Positions 20,154 to 30,419 of a stretch of DNA of 64,000 nucleotides are shown here, in pieces. The stretch spans positions 620,001-684,000 of the forward strand of contig UWYS01000010.1 in the NCBI GenBank assembly GCA_900291925.1, written 5' to 3'. The DNA comes from Thecaphora thlaspeos (lineage: Eukaryota; Basidiomycota; Ustilaginomycetes; Urocystidales; Glomosporiaceae). Below the pieces are notes generated by a model. The model did not search any database and was not told the DNA's origin. It worked only from the letters and a program-made list of their open reading frames with translations. The number at the start of each line of letters is the position of its first letter. The stretch's first letter is position 1. The position numbers and the translations under genes were made by a program.

Positions 20154-22671
20154 ATGGCCTCGCCCTTTCCGGTCGCGCTGTCCGTCTCCGAGATGCGAGC
20201 GCACAACGACTCGCCCTCGGTTCTGATGAAGGTCACGACCGAGACGGCCGCCAAGAATCAAAAGATCCTCCCGCGGCAGGGCGAGCCCAACATCCTCATC
20301 ACATCGGCCCTCCCCTACGTCAACAACGTCCCCCACCTCGGCAACATTATCGGCTCTACCCTCAGCGCAGACGTCTACGCACGCTACTCCCGGACGCGGA
20401 ATCGCAACACTCTCTACATCTGCGGCACCGACGAGTACGGCACCGCCACAGAGACAAAGGCCCTCGAGGACGGCGTCACGCCGCAGCAGCTCGTCGACAA
20501 GTACCACGCCGTCCACGCCAAGGTCTATGAGTGGTTCCAGCTCGGCTTCGACCACTTTGGCAGGACGACCACCCCCAAGCAGACCGAGTGAGTCGCGTGC
20601 ATCCAAGGCGCTTCTGCGTCTTCCACTACCGTCTGGTGTGCGCGCCGAGCAGCTGCCGACTCACTTGGCCGTTCGCTCAACGCGCTCCTCCTTCCCCCCT
20701 CCCGCCCCTCGCAGGATTGCCCAGGACATCTTCCTCAAGCTTCACGAGAACGGCTACCTCGAGGAGAAGAGCATGACGCAGCTCTTCTGCGAGAACTGCA
20801 CCCGCTTCCTGGCCGACCGCTACGTCGAGGGCATCTGCCCCAAGTGCGACTACGAGGATGCGCGGGGCGACCAGTGCGACAAGTGCGGCCAGCTGCTTGA
20901 CGCCATCGAGCTGGTCAAGCCGCGCTGCAAGATGTGCTCGTCGGCGCCCGTCCAGAAGGAGTCGCGCCACATGTTCCTCCGCATCGACAATCTCCAGCCC
21001 GCAACCGAAAAGTGGGCTCGCGCGGCGGCCGAGGCCGGAGCTTGGTCGGCCAACGGCAGACAGATCACCGAGAGCTGGTTCAAAGAGGGTCTGCGCCCCT
21101 TCAGCCTTACGCGCGACCTCAAGTGGGGCGTCCCCGTCCCCGTCAAGGGCATGGAGGACAAGGTGCTCTACGTCTGGTTCGACGCCCCCATCGGCTACCC
21201 GAGCATCACGGCCAACTACACAGACGAGTGGCAGCAGTGGTGGAAGAACCCGGACAATGTCAAGCTGTACCAGTTCATGGGCAAGGACAACGTCCGCTTC
21301 CACACCGTCATCTTCCCGTCGTGCCTGATCGGCACAAAGGAGCCCTGGACGATGCTCCACCACATCAGCACCACCGAGTACCTCCAATACGAGGGCGGCA
21401 AGTTCTCCAAGTCGCGCAACATCGGCGTCTTTGGCGACAAGGCGGGCGAGCTGGGCCTCTCGCCGAGCGTCTGGCGCTACTACCTGCTTGCCAACCGGCC
21501 CGAGACGGCCGACAGCCAGTTCGCTTGGCGTGACTTTATCGCGCGCAACAACTCGGAGCTCCTGGCCAACCTCGGCAACTTCTGCAACCGCGTGCTGACC
21601 TTTATGAAGAAGTACGATCAGGTCATCCCCGCCATCCCTGCCGGCTCGGAGCTCAAGACGTTCAAGGAAGGGCCGCTGACCGCCGCCGGCGGTGAGGGCG
21701 AGGGCGAGGGTGAGTCGGCCTCTGTGGTCGCCAAGTACGTCCGAGACGTCAACGCCCTCCTGGCACAGTACATCGAGGCGATGGAGGCCGTCAAGATCCG
21801 CTCGGGCCTGCAGGCGATGATGGCGCTCTCTGCGCGCTCCAACCTCTTCCTGGTCGAGATGGGCTTCGACAACACGCTCTTCACCGAACGGCGCGACAGA
21901 TGCGACGAGGTGATGCTGGTGACGCTCAACGTCATCTGGCTCCTCTCGGCACTCATCCACCCGTTCATGCCGGAGACGTCCGACTCGATCCTCAAGCAGC
22001 TCGATGCTCCACCGCGCGCCGTCCCGGACGACGGAAGGTTCCACCTCGATCTGTTGCCGGGCCACCGAATCACTAAGGCGGCCCATCTGTTCAAGCGGAT
22101 CGACGAAGGACAGGAGGAGATCTGGCGCTCGCAGTTTGGCGGCTCGAGCGACGCCAAGGACGCCGCCAAGACTGACGCTCCCGTCATGTCCAAGAAGCAG
22201 GCGATGAAGGCGGCCAAAGCGGCCAAGAAGGCGCAGGAGGAGAAGAACCGCGTCGTCGTCAAGAACAAGACGCCCGAGATGCTGCAGCTAGAGGGCAAGG
22301 TGGCGACGCAGGGCGAGACGGTCAAGAAGCTCAAGGAACAGGCGAGGAAGGAAATCGAGACGGAGCAGAAGGACAAGCTGGAAAAGGAGACAGAGCTTGA
22401 GCTGAAGAAGCTGCTGGAGCTCAAGTGCGTGCTCGAAGATGGCAAAGGCGGCCTTTCTTCCGAAGGCCTATGCGACACAATTGAAGGCCATAAGCTGACG
22501 TATACCCTCTTTTTCTCTTTACCCCCCCCCCCCCCCATCTTTCCGTCCCTTGATCCGTGCTACCCGACGATGTTGCTACAATCGACGGAACACAGGAGCG
22601 AGCTGGCGGACATTACGAATCGACTGGCCAAGCTCGAGATGGCAGAGAACGAGACCGAGGCCCAAGAGTAA
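20154..22671 (+). CDS. MES1: cytosolic methionyl-tRNA synthetase
   Basis: Three exons: 20154-20587, 20715-22424 and 22596-22671, giving 739 residues. Class I landmarks are [11 protein letters not shown] (HIGH motif, HLGN at 61-64) and KFSKSR (KMSKS motif, 374-379). Between them lies a zinc-knuckle domain with paired cysteines (CENC, CPKC, CDKC, CKMC). VWFDAPIGY is the methionine-pocket region. The anticodon-binding helical domain follows, and the C-terminus is a lysine-rich coiled coil. There is no mitochondrial presequence and no EMAP-type RNA-binding domain, so the cytosolic enzyme is the better call. It charges initiator and elongator tRNA-Met. The last intron (171 nt) is a multiple of three and free of stops, so retention would insert 57 residues rather than truncate. 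Confidence 0.95.
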
Positions 22672-23181
22672 GAAAGGCCCGTCGAGATCCCCACCGAGAC
22701 CCTGAGCGGCGTTTTTTTTTTTCCCTTTCATCTTTCGTCCCGGACCACCACGTCGTATTGTCGCATTTCCCCCACCACCCGTCAGCTGGTCGAACGGTAT
22801 TCGAATAGACGGTCACAGACTTTCTCATCTTGCCTTTGACGAAAGGAGAGCCATCCGTCTGACCCATGAAAAATTTTCACTCTGAACGAGAAAATAACAG
22901 GTATTTCGACGTGGTTCTGTGCAGACGGTCGGGTATACCGGTGGGTCAGTCGGACGATCTTACCGATCGATACGACTCTGACTCGAACAATACGACATCG
23001 TCCGTCCCGTACCGGTCAGGTCAGTCACGATCGATCCATCCGACCCTCCGAACCGCAGTGTGAGCGCAAATGGTTGAAGGAAGGACAAATTGGCATTTCT
23101 TGTTGTGATTCTATTACGAGCGGAGGAGCTGTGCTCGGCGAGGAAGTGGAAGGGTACGTATGGGGTGTGAAGTGGCTTGAC
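22672..23181. other. convergent 3' spacer between MetRS and Qcr10
   Basis: These 510 bp sit between the two 3' ends. A run of about ten T near 22712 may be part of the MetRS 3' region. I see no gene. Confidence 0.5.
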
Positions 23182-23850
23182 CTAGAATGCGTTGTCGGCG
23201 GGGTGGGTCTTGTTTTCGTAGTACGATGCGACCTATTCGAGCGCGGGGGATGGGAGGAAAGAAAGGGAGGAGAGAGGATAGGTTAGGATGATGGTTCTGT
23301 GTTGTGCGTGTCGAGATCAACGGACGATTCTGGTACGCTTGCTAGTCTTCGCTCTGCTCCATCGGATGCAGAACGACCAGGCTTCTCTCCAGCCTCGGCG
23401 CCGTTCTCTCCAAGCTGACCGCGAAGACCGCGCGCCGTACACCGGTGCTCGAAGTGACTTGGGTCGATTCGTGGAGCGCTGAACGTTGCGGGGGTGATCC
23501 TATGCCAACTCACAAGGGGGATCTTGAGGAGAACGTCGTGCTTGAAGATTGGAACGTTGCTCATGAAGAGCATGACGGCACCAGCGCCAGCGCCGCCCCA
23601 GAGGGCAAGGGATGGCCCCCACTTGATGAAGGTGGCGGGCGTGCTGCCGTGGTCGAACCGGGGTCGATGAGGGACAGAAGAGAGTGCGTCAGCGACAATG
23701 CGGATGACGAGGCACAAGGTGTGCGGGAAAGAGCAGAGTTAGAGAGACAAAGCCTGGCCGCGACGAGTGCGATGCTCACATTCGTCCGACGTGGGGGTTG
23801 AAGGTGGGCTTGGCGTGGAGCGCCAGAGGGGAAGGTCGGAATGCCGGCAT
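23182..23850 (-). CDS. QCR10: cytochrome bc1 complex subunit 10
   Basis: Three exons read leftward: 23850-23780, 23643-23514 and 23232-23182, giving 83 residues. Each junction uses a good donor (GTGAGC, GTGAGT) and an AG acceptor, and keeps frame. The protein has a short polar N-terminus ending HVGR, then ITPATFIKWGPSLALWGGAG leading into one membrane span (about 27-52), then NVPIFKHDVLLKIPL, and it ends VASYYENKTHPADNAF. This is the fungal Qcr10 pattern: a small single-span subunit of respiratory complex III in the inner mitochondrial membrane. Length is right for the family. The gene is easy to miss because no exon exceeds 130 nt. The start ATG is the first in frame; an earlier exon cannot be excluded. 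Confidence 0.88.
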
Positions 23851-24923
23851 TGTGTATGTGTGCGTGTGTGTAGGCAGAGAGACGGACTGGGTGAATGCGG
23901 TCGGAAGCGAGGAGCATACAGGTGCGAGGCAACGAGAAGCGATGAGGCCCGGGGACGACGTTAGGGGGGGGGGGGGGATGCGGTGATGGTGATCGTAATG
24001 GGATGATGACGGTGACGGCGACGGCGACGGAGACGACAACTGACGCCCGATGGCCGTAGGGGCGCTGAGCTGGGCTGGGCTGAGCTGGGCTGGGCTGAGC
24101 TGGGCTGGCTGGCTGCCTCCACACGCACACCCGCATACCCGCACACCCGCACGGCAAAATAATAGGGGACAGAGGCTGGCCGTTGGCATGCCACGCGGCC
24201 CTATCTCTCGGACCCGTGCCGCAGGTCAGCCACTCGGCAAGCCACTCAGCTAGCCAGCCGGGCTTGAGCACGTCTTCGACTTGCCACCACCTCCTTCATC
24301 ACCATCACCATCATCATCACCATCTCTCCTCGACGGGCGCGACATTAGGGTCCATCCACCTCCAGCCCCGTCGCAGTGCAGCAGCCACTTGCCACCAACG
24401 GCTCGACGCTTTGCCCTCTACGAGAGTCGACGCGCAGGCCAGACCGACGTCCCATGGCTTTCTCGTGCTACAGACGGCATCGACACCCTAGCCCGTGGTC
24501 ACCAGCCTTCCGCCCACGCCGAGCCGGGCCGCCCGTCCGCCATCAGCCTCTTGGCTTCTCTCGAAGCATCCGCCGTCCTTCGCCTTCCTGCACCCTGCCT
24601 AGCTTGCAGGCGCAGCACGCACTCCAACGCAGCGCATCAAATCTCTCGCCACCGCCCGGAACCTCCCCCTGTTGCGTCGTCTCCGCAAGGTCCTCGTCAG
24701 CACCCAGCTCGTTTCTGCTCTTCAGATATTGTTGCCACCGTTCGCTCCATCGATACCCTAGATTCGCCCCTTCTCCAGCTGCCCTCGCCAACATCTTTGC
24801 TTCACAGTCACAGCCTCGTATCTTGCCGGTCGATTTGTTCACGCTCCTCTAGGTACACATACACGCACGCAACCACACACGCGCGCGCGTGCGCGCTACG
24901 CTCGGCCCACCTAGCAGATCACG
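23851..24923. promoter_or_regulatory. shared upstream region of Qcr10 and the SLC44 gene
   Basis: This 1,073-bp spacer lies between divergent genes. It contains a run of about 12 G near 23967, GACGGC units near 24008-24032, a 15-bp repeat at 24066-24115 and CAT/CAC units near 24298-24325. The right half is CT-rich and probably is the 5' leader of the SLC44 gene. No separate gene is supported. Confidence 0.4.
24066..24115. repeat. 15-bp tandem repeat, about three copies
   Basis: The unit GAGCTGGGCTGGGCT is repeated three times, the last copy degenerate, in the Qcr10/SLC44 intergenic region. Confidence 0.95.
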
Positions 24924-27900
24924 ATGGCCTCTCTCTCGACGTACGCCTCCCGCTTCCTTGCCTCTGGCCTCGGCGCATCCGTACGCCCTGGCCGCGCCGA
25001 CAGCGACGCGGATGCCTCCGAAGACCCCCTTTTCTACGGGCAGTCGTCCGTGGCCGGCGTTCCCTTTGCACACGATCGCAACAACCCTTATGGACCCGAA
25101 CACAGCCTCTCTAGCTCCGATGGACTTCCTCCTGCCCCCTCGCATCAGCATCACCACTCCGGCAGATCCGGCTCGCAGAGCGGCCTACTCCACAGCCTGA
25201 CCGGCGCCAGCAGGTACGGTCCTGCCTCTTTCTTGGGTGTAGGGCGCGGACGTGGCGCTGATGGCGGTGGCGGCGCAGTGAGGGATTCACTGATACGCGA
25301 GATCGATGACGAGGAAGACGTCGACCTGTGGAGGGACGAGAGGCGGATGACGGGCATTGCCACCCGCCTCGGCGCCAGCACGGGGTCCGAAGGCCTTCGA
25401 CACAGCCACGAGGAAGAGCAGCCGGCGTCTCGCGCTCGACGAGGTGCCGGCACAGTAGGAGACGCGCAGGACCCCTTCCTCGCCGATGGCGACCTTGACG
25501 CCGACGAGACATCCAGCATCGCCGACGTCCGTGATCAGGGCGGTAGCGTCGCCGGCAGATCCTCGGTGGCATCACCTTCACGCATCTACGCCGAGCCAGC
25601 GCCCGCAGGAGCATCGGCAGCCGGACAGCAGCTCTCGCCGGCCCAGGTGATGGGTCGGGCAAAGGGATGGCTGGCTCACGGCTCAATTGCCGAGTCGGTC
25701 CGCGTCGGCGACCCCAAGGGTAACGGCAAGCGAGGCTCGCAAAGCAGGTACGGCAAAGGCCGCAAGGGCACATCCTTGAGCTCGTCGCGGCTGCCGGACG
25801 ACATATATCGGGATCCGGATGCGGACGACGACGACGCGGCAGGCGCCGCGAGGTACGGCGTCTCTTCCTCTTCGTCTCACTTCGACAATCACGATCGCGG
25901 ACGCAGAGGGCGAGGACGCGGCGGAGGTCGCTCGCAGGGCCCGGGCCTGTACAGCATCTACGACGAGGACGACGGCTCCGAGGGAGAACTCAGCGGCATC
26001 TCGAGGTCCCGCTCCACGTCGATCTCGGCTTCCTCAGTCACGGATTCAGGCTCCGAGACCGATGACGGTCGTCGCCGCGTCCGCCAAGGGCACCGTTCCG
26101 CAAGAGGTGCGCAGGTCAACCGCAACCGCACGCGCAACATGTCATCGACGATGCGCGATCCGCTGCTGCCCATCGGAGGATCGCACCACCATGGCCGCCG
26201 CTTATCGGAGTCGGACAGCGAGGACGGCTCTGCCTCGGGATCGGAACAAAGCGGGGATGCTCGTAGTGAGCATGCCGAAAAGGGGGAAGGCAACGCCGCG
26301 ACGTTCGTCTACCCCTCGCCGCCGGCAAGATCCGGATGGGGGCCCTGGGCCAATCGCCTGGCGGTGGGCAAGTACCGGGACAAGACAGCCATTGTCTGCT
26401 TCGGCTCAGCGGTGGCCGTCATCGTAGTGCTCGGGCTGACGATGAGCTGGGGCGCCGAGACGCCGTCGACCCCGAAGACGCCCAAGACCCGCCCGTCTTC
26501 GTACTACACGATCACGAGGTCGCTGCCTATCCTGATCCTAATGACGCTGTGCGCGTTTGGCGCAGGCCTCGGCAATTTGCTGCTGCTCCGCAACTTTGCC
26601 AGGCTCGGCGGGGCCCAAGTGCTCCGCACTGGCCTAATGGCCGTCCCGCTCGTGCTCGGGCTGGGCTGGACGTGGGCGCTGGCGGGGAGCTTCATCTACG
26701 ACGATGAGGCGTGGAGCGGCGGCGGCTGGAGCACGACCGGCCTGCGCTTCATTTCGATCGTGCCGCTAGCGCTAGCGGTCGTCTTCGCAAGGATGGTCTG
26801 GTCGCGGCGCAAGGCCCTCCACAAGTCGATCGCCGTCATCGAGCTCTCCTGCAGCATCGTCCTCGACCATCCGGCGCTGCTGGTCCTCTCAGTCGCCCTG
26901 CTTGGGGCATTCCTGCTCCTCACCGTCCCGTTCCTCTACATCTTCACGCGGCTCTTCCTGGTCGGGCACTTTGGCAAGCCGGCCGGAGACTCGGTCGAGT
27001 GGAGGACGGACAAGCGAGCCGCTTGGCTCGCCTGGGCCACGCTGGCCATATGGCTTTGGACCTGGGCGGTGCTGCGCGGCATCCAGAGGGTGACGGTCGC
27101 CGGTGTGGTGAGCCACTGGTACTTCAACCGTAGCTGCGACGACGGCGACGGCGCCAGAAGACCCACTGCCGACAAGCGACAGGCCGACGACGAGCAGAGC
27201 GACTACGCGCACGGAGAGGATGAGGACTCTATATACGGACCGGGACCCTCTGCGCCTGGGGCCTATGGGGCAGAAGTGGCGAGCGGCAGCGGTCGCATCA
27301 GGGGCAACCTCTCTCGACCGGACCCAACCGAGATCGTACGCGCCTCCTTTGCACGGGCTACGGGCCCCGCGCTCGGAAGCATCTGCCTCGCCGCCTTGGT
27401 GTTGTCGCTGGTGCGTACGCTCGCCATCATCGCAGAGACGGCGCGAAGGGTGTCGAACGCCACGGCTGAAAGGCGGACGCCGAAGCTGTTGCAGCCCCTC
27501 ACGCATGTCGTGGCCTTCCTGGCCGGCGTAGGGGCGCTCGTGCAGGGATTCAGCAACCTGACGCTCGTCTACGTCGGGATCACCGGCGAAGGGTTCTGGA
27601 CGGCGACCAAGAAGAGCGTGCAGACCGTCGGACGGCGAGGCGTACGAGGTGCTTTAGAAGGTGAGTCGACGTTTTCGGTCACCCGTTTTTCCCTGCTCGC
27701 CATGCTGTTCTGGGAAACTGCTGTCCTCGCGCTGACGCCCTCTCCCAAAACCCTTTGTCTCTCGCTTCGTGTCGCTCGACGAATGCAGGCCTCATTATCA
27801 ATCTCGTGCTTGACCTCACCGCCATCGCGCTGTCGTTCCTGTGCGGCATCGCCGGCTTCCTCTTCAGCGCGCACCAGCTTCACGTCCCCGCCGATGCGCC

Positions 27901-28288
27901 ACTTGTGGGATTGCTGTGCACCGTCGTACCGTACTGGACGCTGAGGCTGTGCGCCGACGTCTTGACCAACGCGTGAGTCACACGATAACCTACGCCGTCA
28001 GCGCGCAGAACGATGAGACGGCTCACTGACCCGAGGCCGTGTCGCGTCTCTCCCTGTTCCATCTTCCCTCTTGCGTCGGCCGCAACAGCGCCGATACGCT
28101 CTACCTCTGCTACGCGATCGACAGCGACGCCGAGACCGGACATGCCGACGTCGTCGGCGAAGCGGTGAGTTGCGTCGTAGAAGGGTGGCCCCCGCGGTCG
28201 TAGGTCCGCAAGCTGATCCCTTGCCATCCCCCCTCGCGCCGGTCTGCACCTATAGTTCAAGGCTCGTCGTACCGACAGTCGGGCGTGA
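24924..28288 (+). CDS. choline-transporter-like (SLC44/Pns1 family) membrane protein
   Basis: Four exons: 24924-27660, 27789-27972, 28089-28164 and 28256-28288, giving 1,009 residues. The first 470 residues are acidic, Ser/Gly/Arg-rich and probably cytosolic and disordered. From about residue 485 there are roughly ten hydrophobic spans, including the conserved run around GVVSHWYFNRS (about 730) and the C-terminal block GRRGVRGALEGLIINLVLDL. ADTLYLCYAIDSD near the end matches the family's closing motif. The family includes yeast Pns1 and mammalian CTL1, plasma-membrane or organellar proteins with choline-type substrates in animals; substrate here is unknown. The long N-terminal extension is unusual compared with yeast Pns1. 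The last exon is only 33 nt and ends FKARRTDSRA. Confidence 0.85.
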
Positions 28289-28612
28289 TGGCTTCGTGTA
28301 TGATTGTATATGCATCGGAATTCCAATGCTTTTTCGTGACGAACTATCGGGAAAAGAGACGATACAAGGGCAGGGCAGTGAAGACGTGAGTGAGGGCTCT
28401 ACAGCAGACCAGAATCAAACTTGACACGACACCGAGCATCGTAGCGTCGTAGGCGTAAGGTTGACGCTAGCGTTGTAAGTCGACGTATGTACGGTAGGAT
28501 GTATCGGACACCTTTGTTCGAGCTACGATGGGTCAAGGGGATGAAAATGTGAGTAGCGAAGTACAGTATCTGGTATCATGCCACACGTGCAGGCTGGTTG
28601 GGATCTTTTATT
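28289..28612. other. convergent 3' spacer
   Basis: These 324 bp lie between the 3' ends of the SLC44-like and LYR-motif genes. One TACAGTA heptamer occurs at 28562. No gene is seen. Confidence 0.5.
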
Positions 28613-29950
28613 TCATTGATATTTCTGCGATGCGAGAAAGTGTAACTCATCGTCGGACAGACGACGGTCTGAGTCTGGTGCGGCTCCTCGACCTCCTTTC
28701 CCCCTTGTCGCTAGGGCGGAAAGTGTGGTTGAGATCTTGCCTTCGATACCGAGTACGGTGGAAAGTTGGACTCGAAGACCGATTGGATCTCTACTTTCGT
28801 ATTTGGGTCTAGAGACTTTGTCGGTCGGAACGTCTCGATGTGACTCTGAGGTATCGTGCGCGATAGGTGAGTTGGTGGTATCGACGGACGGGATGATGGT
28901 GAGGAGTGGTGACTTTTCTAACAGACCGGCGTAGATCCTCCGTCGAGATCGCGGGCGATGGGCGTAGTCGGTCGGTGCTCGCGCCCAGCCGTGTGTTCGT
29001 CGAGATGGCTTGCGCATCGCTTGTGCCTTGACGTCCGAGCACAAGGGGGTCATCTCTCGCCGTGCTCGTTCCAGGTAGGACAGCGACTTGGATGAAGCTG
29101 CAGATGATGATGAGGAGGAGGAGGAGGAGGAGGAGGATGCCGCGGTGGGCGGTATCGCAGCGACCTTGCTCCGTCTAGTCCGGCGCGGGGGGGAGCATTC
29201 CGGGCTTGCTGCCCTCGACTCGATCTCGACGAACCTGTGCGCGGCGTCGTCAGCCGTAGCCAGGTCGATTGGCAGGATGACTTTCTTCATCTGCGCACTC
29301 GCCCACTTGTTCCAGGCGTTGGCCAACCTCCTCGGTGCGATGTCCCTGCCGACCTTTGTCAGGAGCGGATCGTTGAGGGCAGGGAGGTATGGCGGTGGTA
29401 TGCGCTTCAGATGCTGCGGTCGGGCGGCGGTACCTCGCATCGTCTCGGGCGTGACGAGGAGGTGTGCGAGGATAGGGTGGAGCTCCTTGTGCGGCAAGGG
29501 ACAGGGATGCTGCGAGCCATCGCGCGGCAAGGAGCACGACGACGACGACGGTGACGGGGAGGAGGTTGGCGGCTGTGGACTGAGCAGGGCGAGGGCGTCG
29601 CGACGCAACTTGCCACGTCGAGCATATGCCAGGTCGACGGCGCGCTTGACGGCGTGGGGCCAGCCTAGGTTGGCATCGGCGAGCTGGCGGAGGTGGATAC
29701 GGGCGCGCTTAATCCGCTTCTGTGGGGTCGAGGGCGGCCAGTTGAGGTCCAGACCATGGTCTCCGTCGCGCTTCCTCGGCCTGGCCGCAACGTCGGAGCG
29801 GGTGGGTCGGGATAGCAGCGGTTCGAGATTGCGGCGGGCGAGGTAGGCGTGTGAGCGCAGCAGGATTGGATCGGCCCAGGTGTGCGAGAGGAGGCGGGCC
29901 TGATGGAGGATGGAGCGATAGAGGACGGCGGGTGCGTCTTTGGCAGACAT
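28613..29950 (-). CDS. LYR-motif (Complex1_LYR-like) protein with long disordered tail
   Basis: A single exon reads leftward from ATG at 29950 to TGA at 28613, 445 residues. The N-terminus has the LYR signature (VLYRSILHQARLL, LYR at 10-12), followed by an arginine-rich helical segment (residues 20-45) typical of the fold. LYR proteins are small mitochondrial factors or complex I subunits that bind acyl carrier protein and assist Fe-S or respiratory-complex assembly. Here only the first 50 or so residues fit; the rest is basic and serine-rich, with a patch around HPILAHLLVTPETMRG and a polyserine tract (about 275-287). This length is far above the usual 80-150 residues. The exact subfamily is not identified. 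Confidence 0.7.
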   Translation of the reverse strand: MSAKDAPAVLYRSILHQARLLSHTWADPILLRSHAYLARRNLEPLLSRPTRSDVAARPRKRDGDHGLDLNWPPSTPQKRIKRARIHLRQLADANLGWPHAVKRAVDLAYARRGKLRRDALALLSPQPPTSSPSPSSSSCSLPRDGSQHPCPLPHKELHPILAHLLVTPETMRGTAARPQHLKRIPPPYLPALNDPLLTKVGRDIAPRRLANAWNKWASAQMKKVILPIDLATADDAAHRFVEIESRAASPECSPPRRTRRSKVAAIPPTAASSSSSSSSSSSSAASSKSLSYLERARREMTPLCSDVKAQAMRKPSRRTHGWARAPTDYAHRPRSRRRIYAGLLEKSPLLTIIPSVDTTNSPIAHDTSESHRDVPTDKVSRPKYESRDPIGLRVQLSTVLGIEGKISTTLSALATRGKGGRGAAPDSDRRLSDDELHFLASQKYQ

Positions 29951-30419
29951 TGTTGCAGCGCTGGCCTGCGCTCGCTGGTGGTGGTTGGTAGCACAGTTGT
30001 GCTTGTGGAGGAGGCTGGGACTGAGCTCGGGTCCGGCCTTCCTGCCTCATCCGACCGCTGGCAGGTTGGCGGCCAGAGAAAGATACAGAAAAGACGAGGA
30101 AAATCATTTCGACGGAAAAAGGCAGCGTGGGCGTGGCAGGGTCTGACAGGTGATTACTTGGCTGTAATCAGGGAGCCTCAGCGCGCTGGCATGCCGGCCG
30201 GCTGACGGCCTGTATGGCGCCGCCGCCTCGCTCTGCCGTGCACGGGCCAGGCTCAGGCTCAGCCACAGCCACAGCCTCTCGCTCGCCCCCCCTCCGCCAC
30301 CTTCCGTCACCCATCCCTTCCCCTCCCTCTCCTCACCACTCCGACAACGGTCGCCATCTTTCATCCCTGCTTCATCGTTACCTGCCTCGCAACCTTCCAG
30401 CCCAGCCAAGCGAGCCGCC
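29951..30419. promoter_or_regulatory. shared upstream region of the LYR gene and the Kex1-like gene
   Basis: This 469-bp spacer separates divergent start codons. It holds short repeated CAGGCTCAGGC/CAGCCACAGCCA units near 30248-30272 and a pyrimidine-rich stretch before the Kex1-like start. No hydrophobic (signal-peptide-like) open frame is visible upstream of that start. Confidence 0.5.

Noticed and set aside
20677..22086. 469-codon open frame on the minus strand opposite MetRS
   Set aside because: It mirrors the codons of the MetRS gene (GC-rich third positions keep the opposite strand open), is Val/Leu/Arg/Asp-rich and shows no domain.
24066..24115. CRISPR-like array
   Set aside because: The repeats are contiguous without spacers, and the organism is a fungus.
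29088..29846. 252-codon plus-strand frame opposite the LYR gene
   Set aside because: It overlaps a better-supported minus-strand gene, and its composition follows from that gene's codons.
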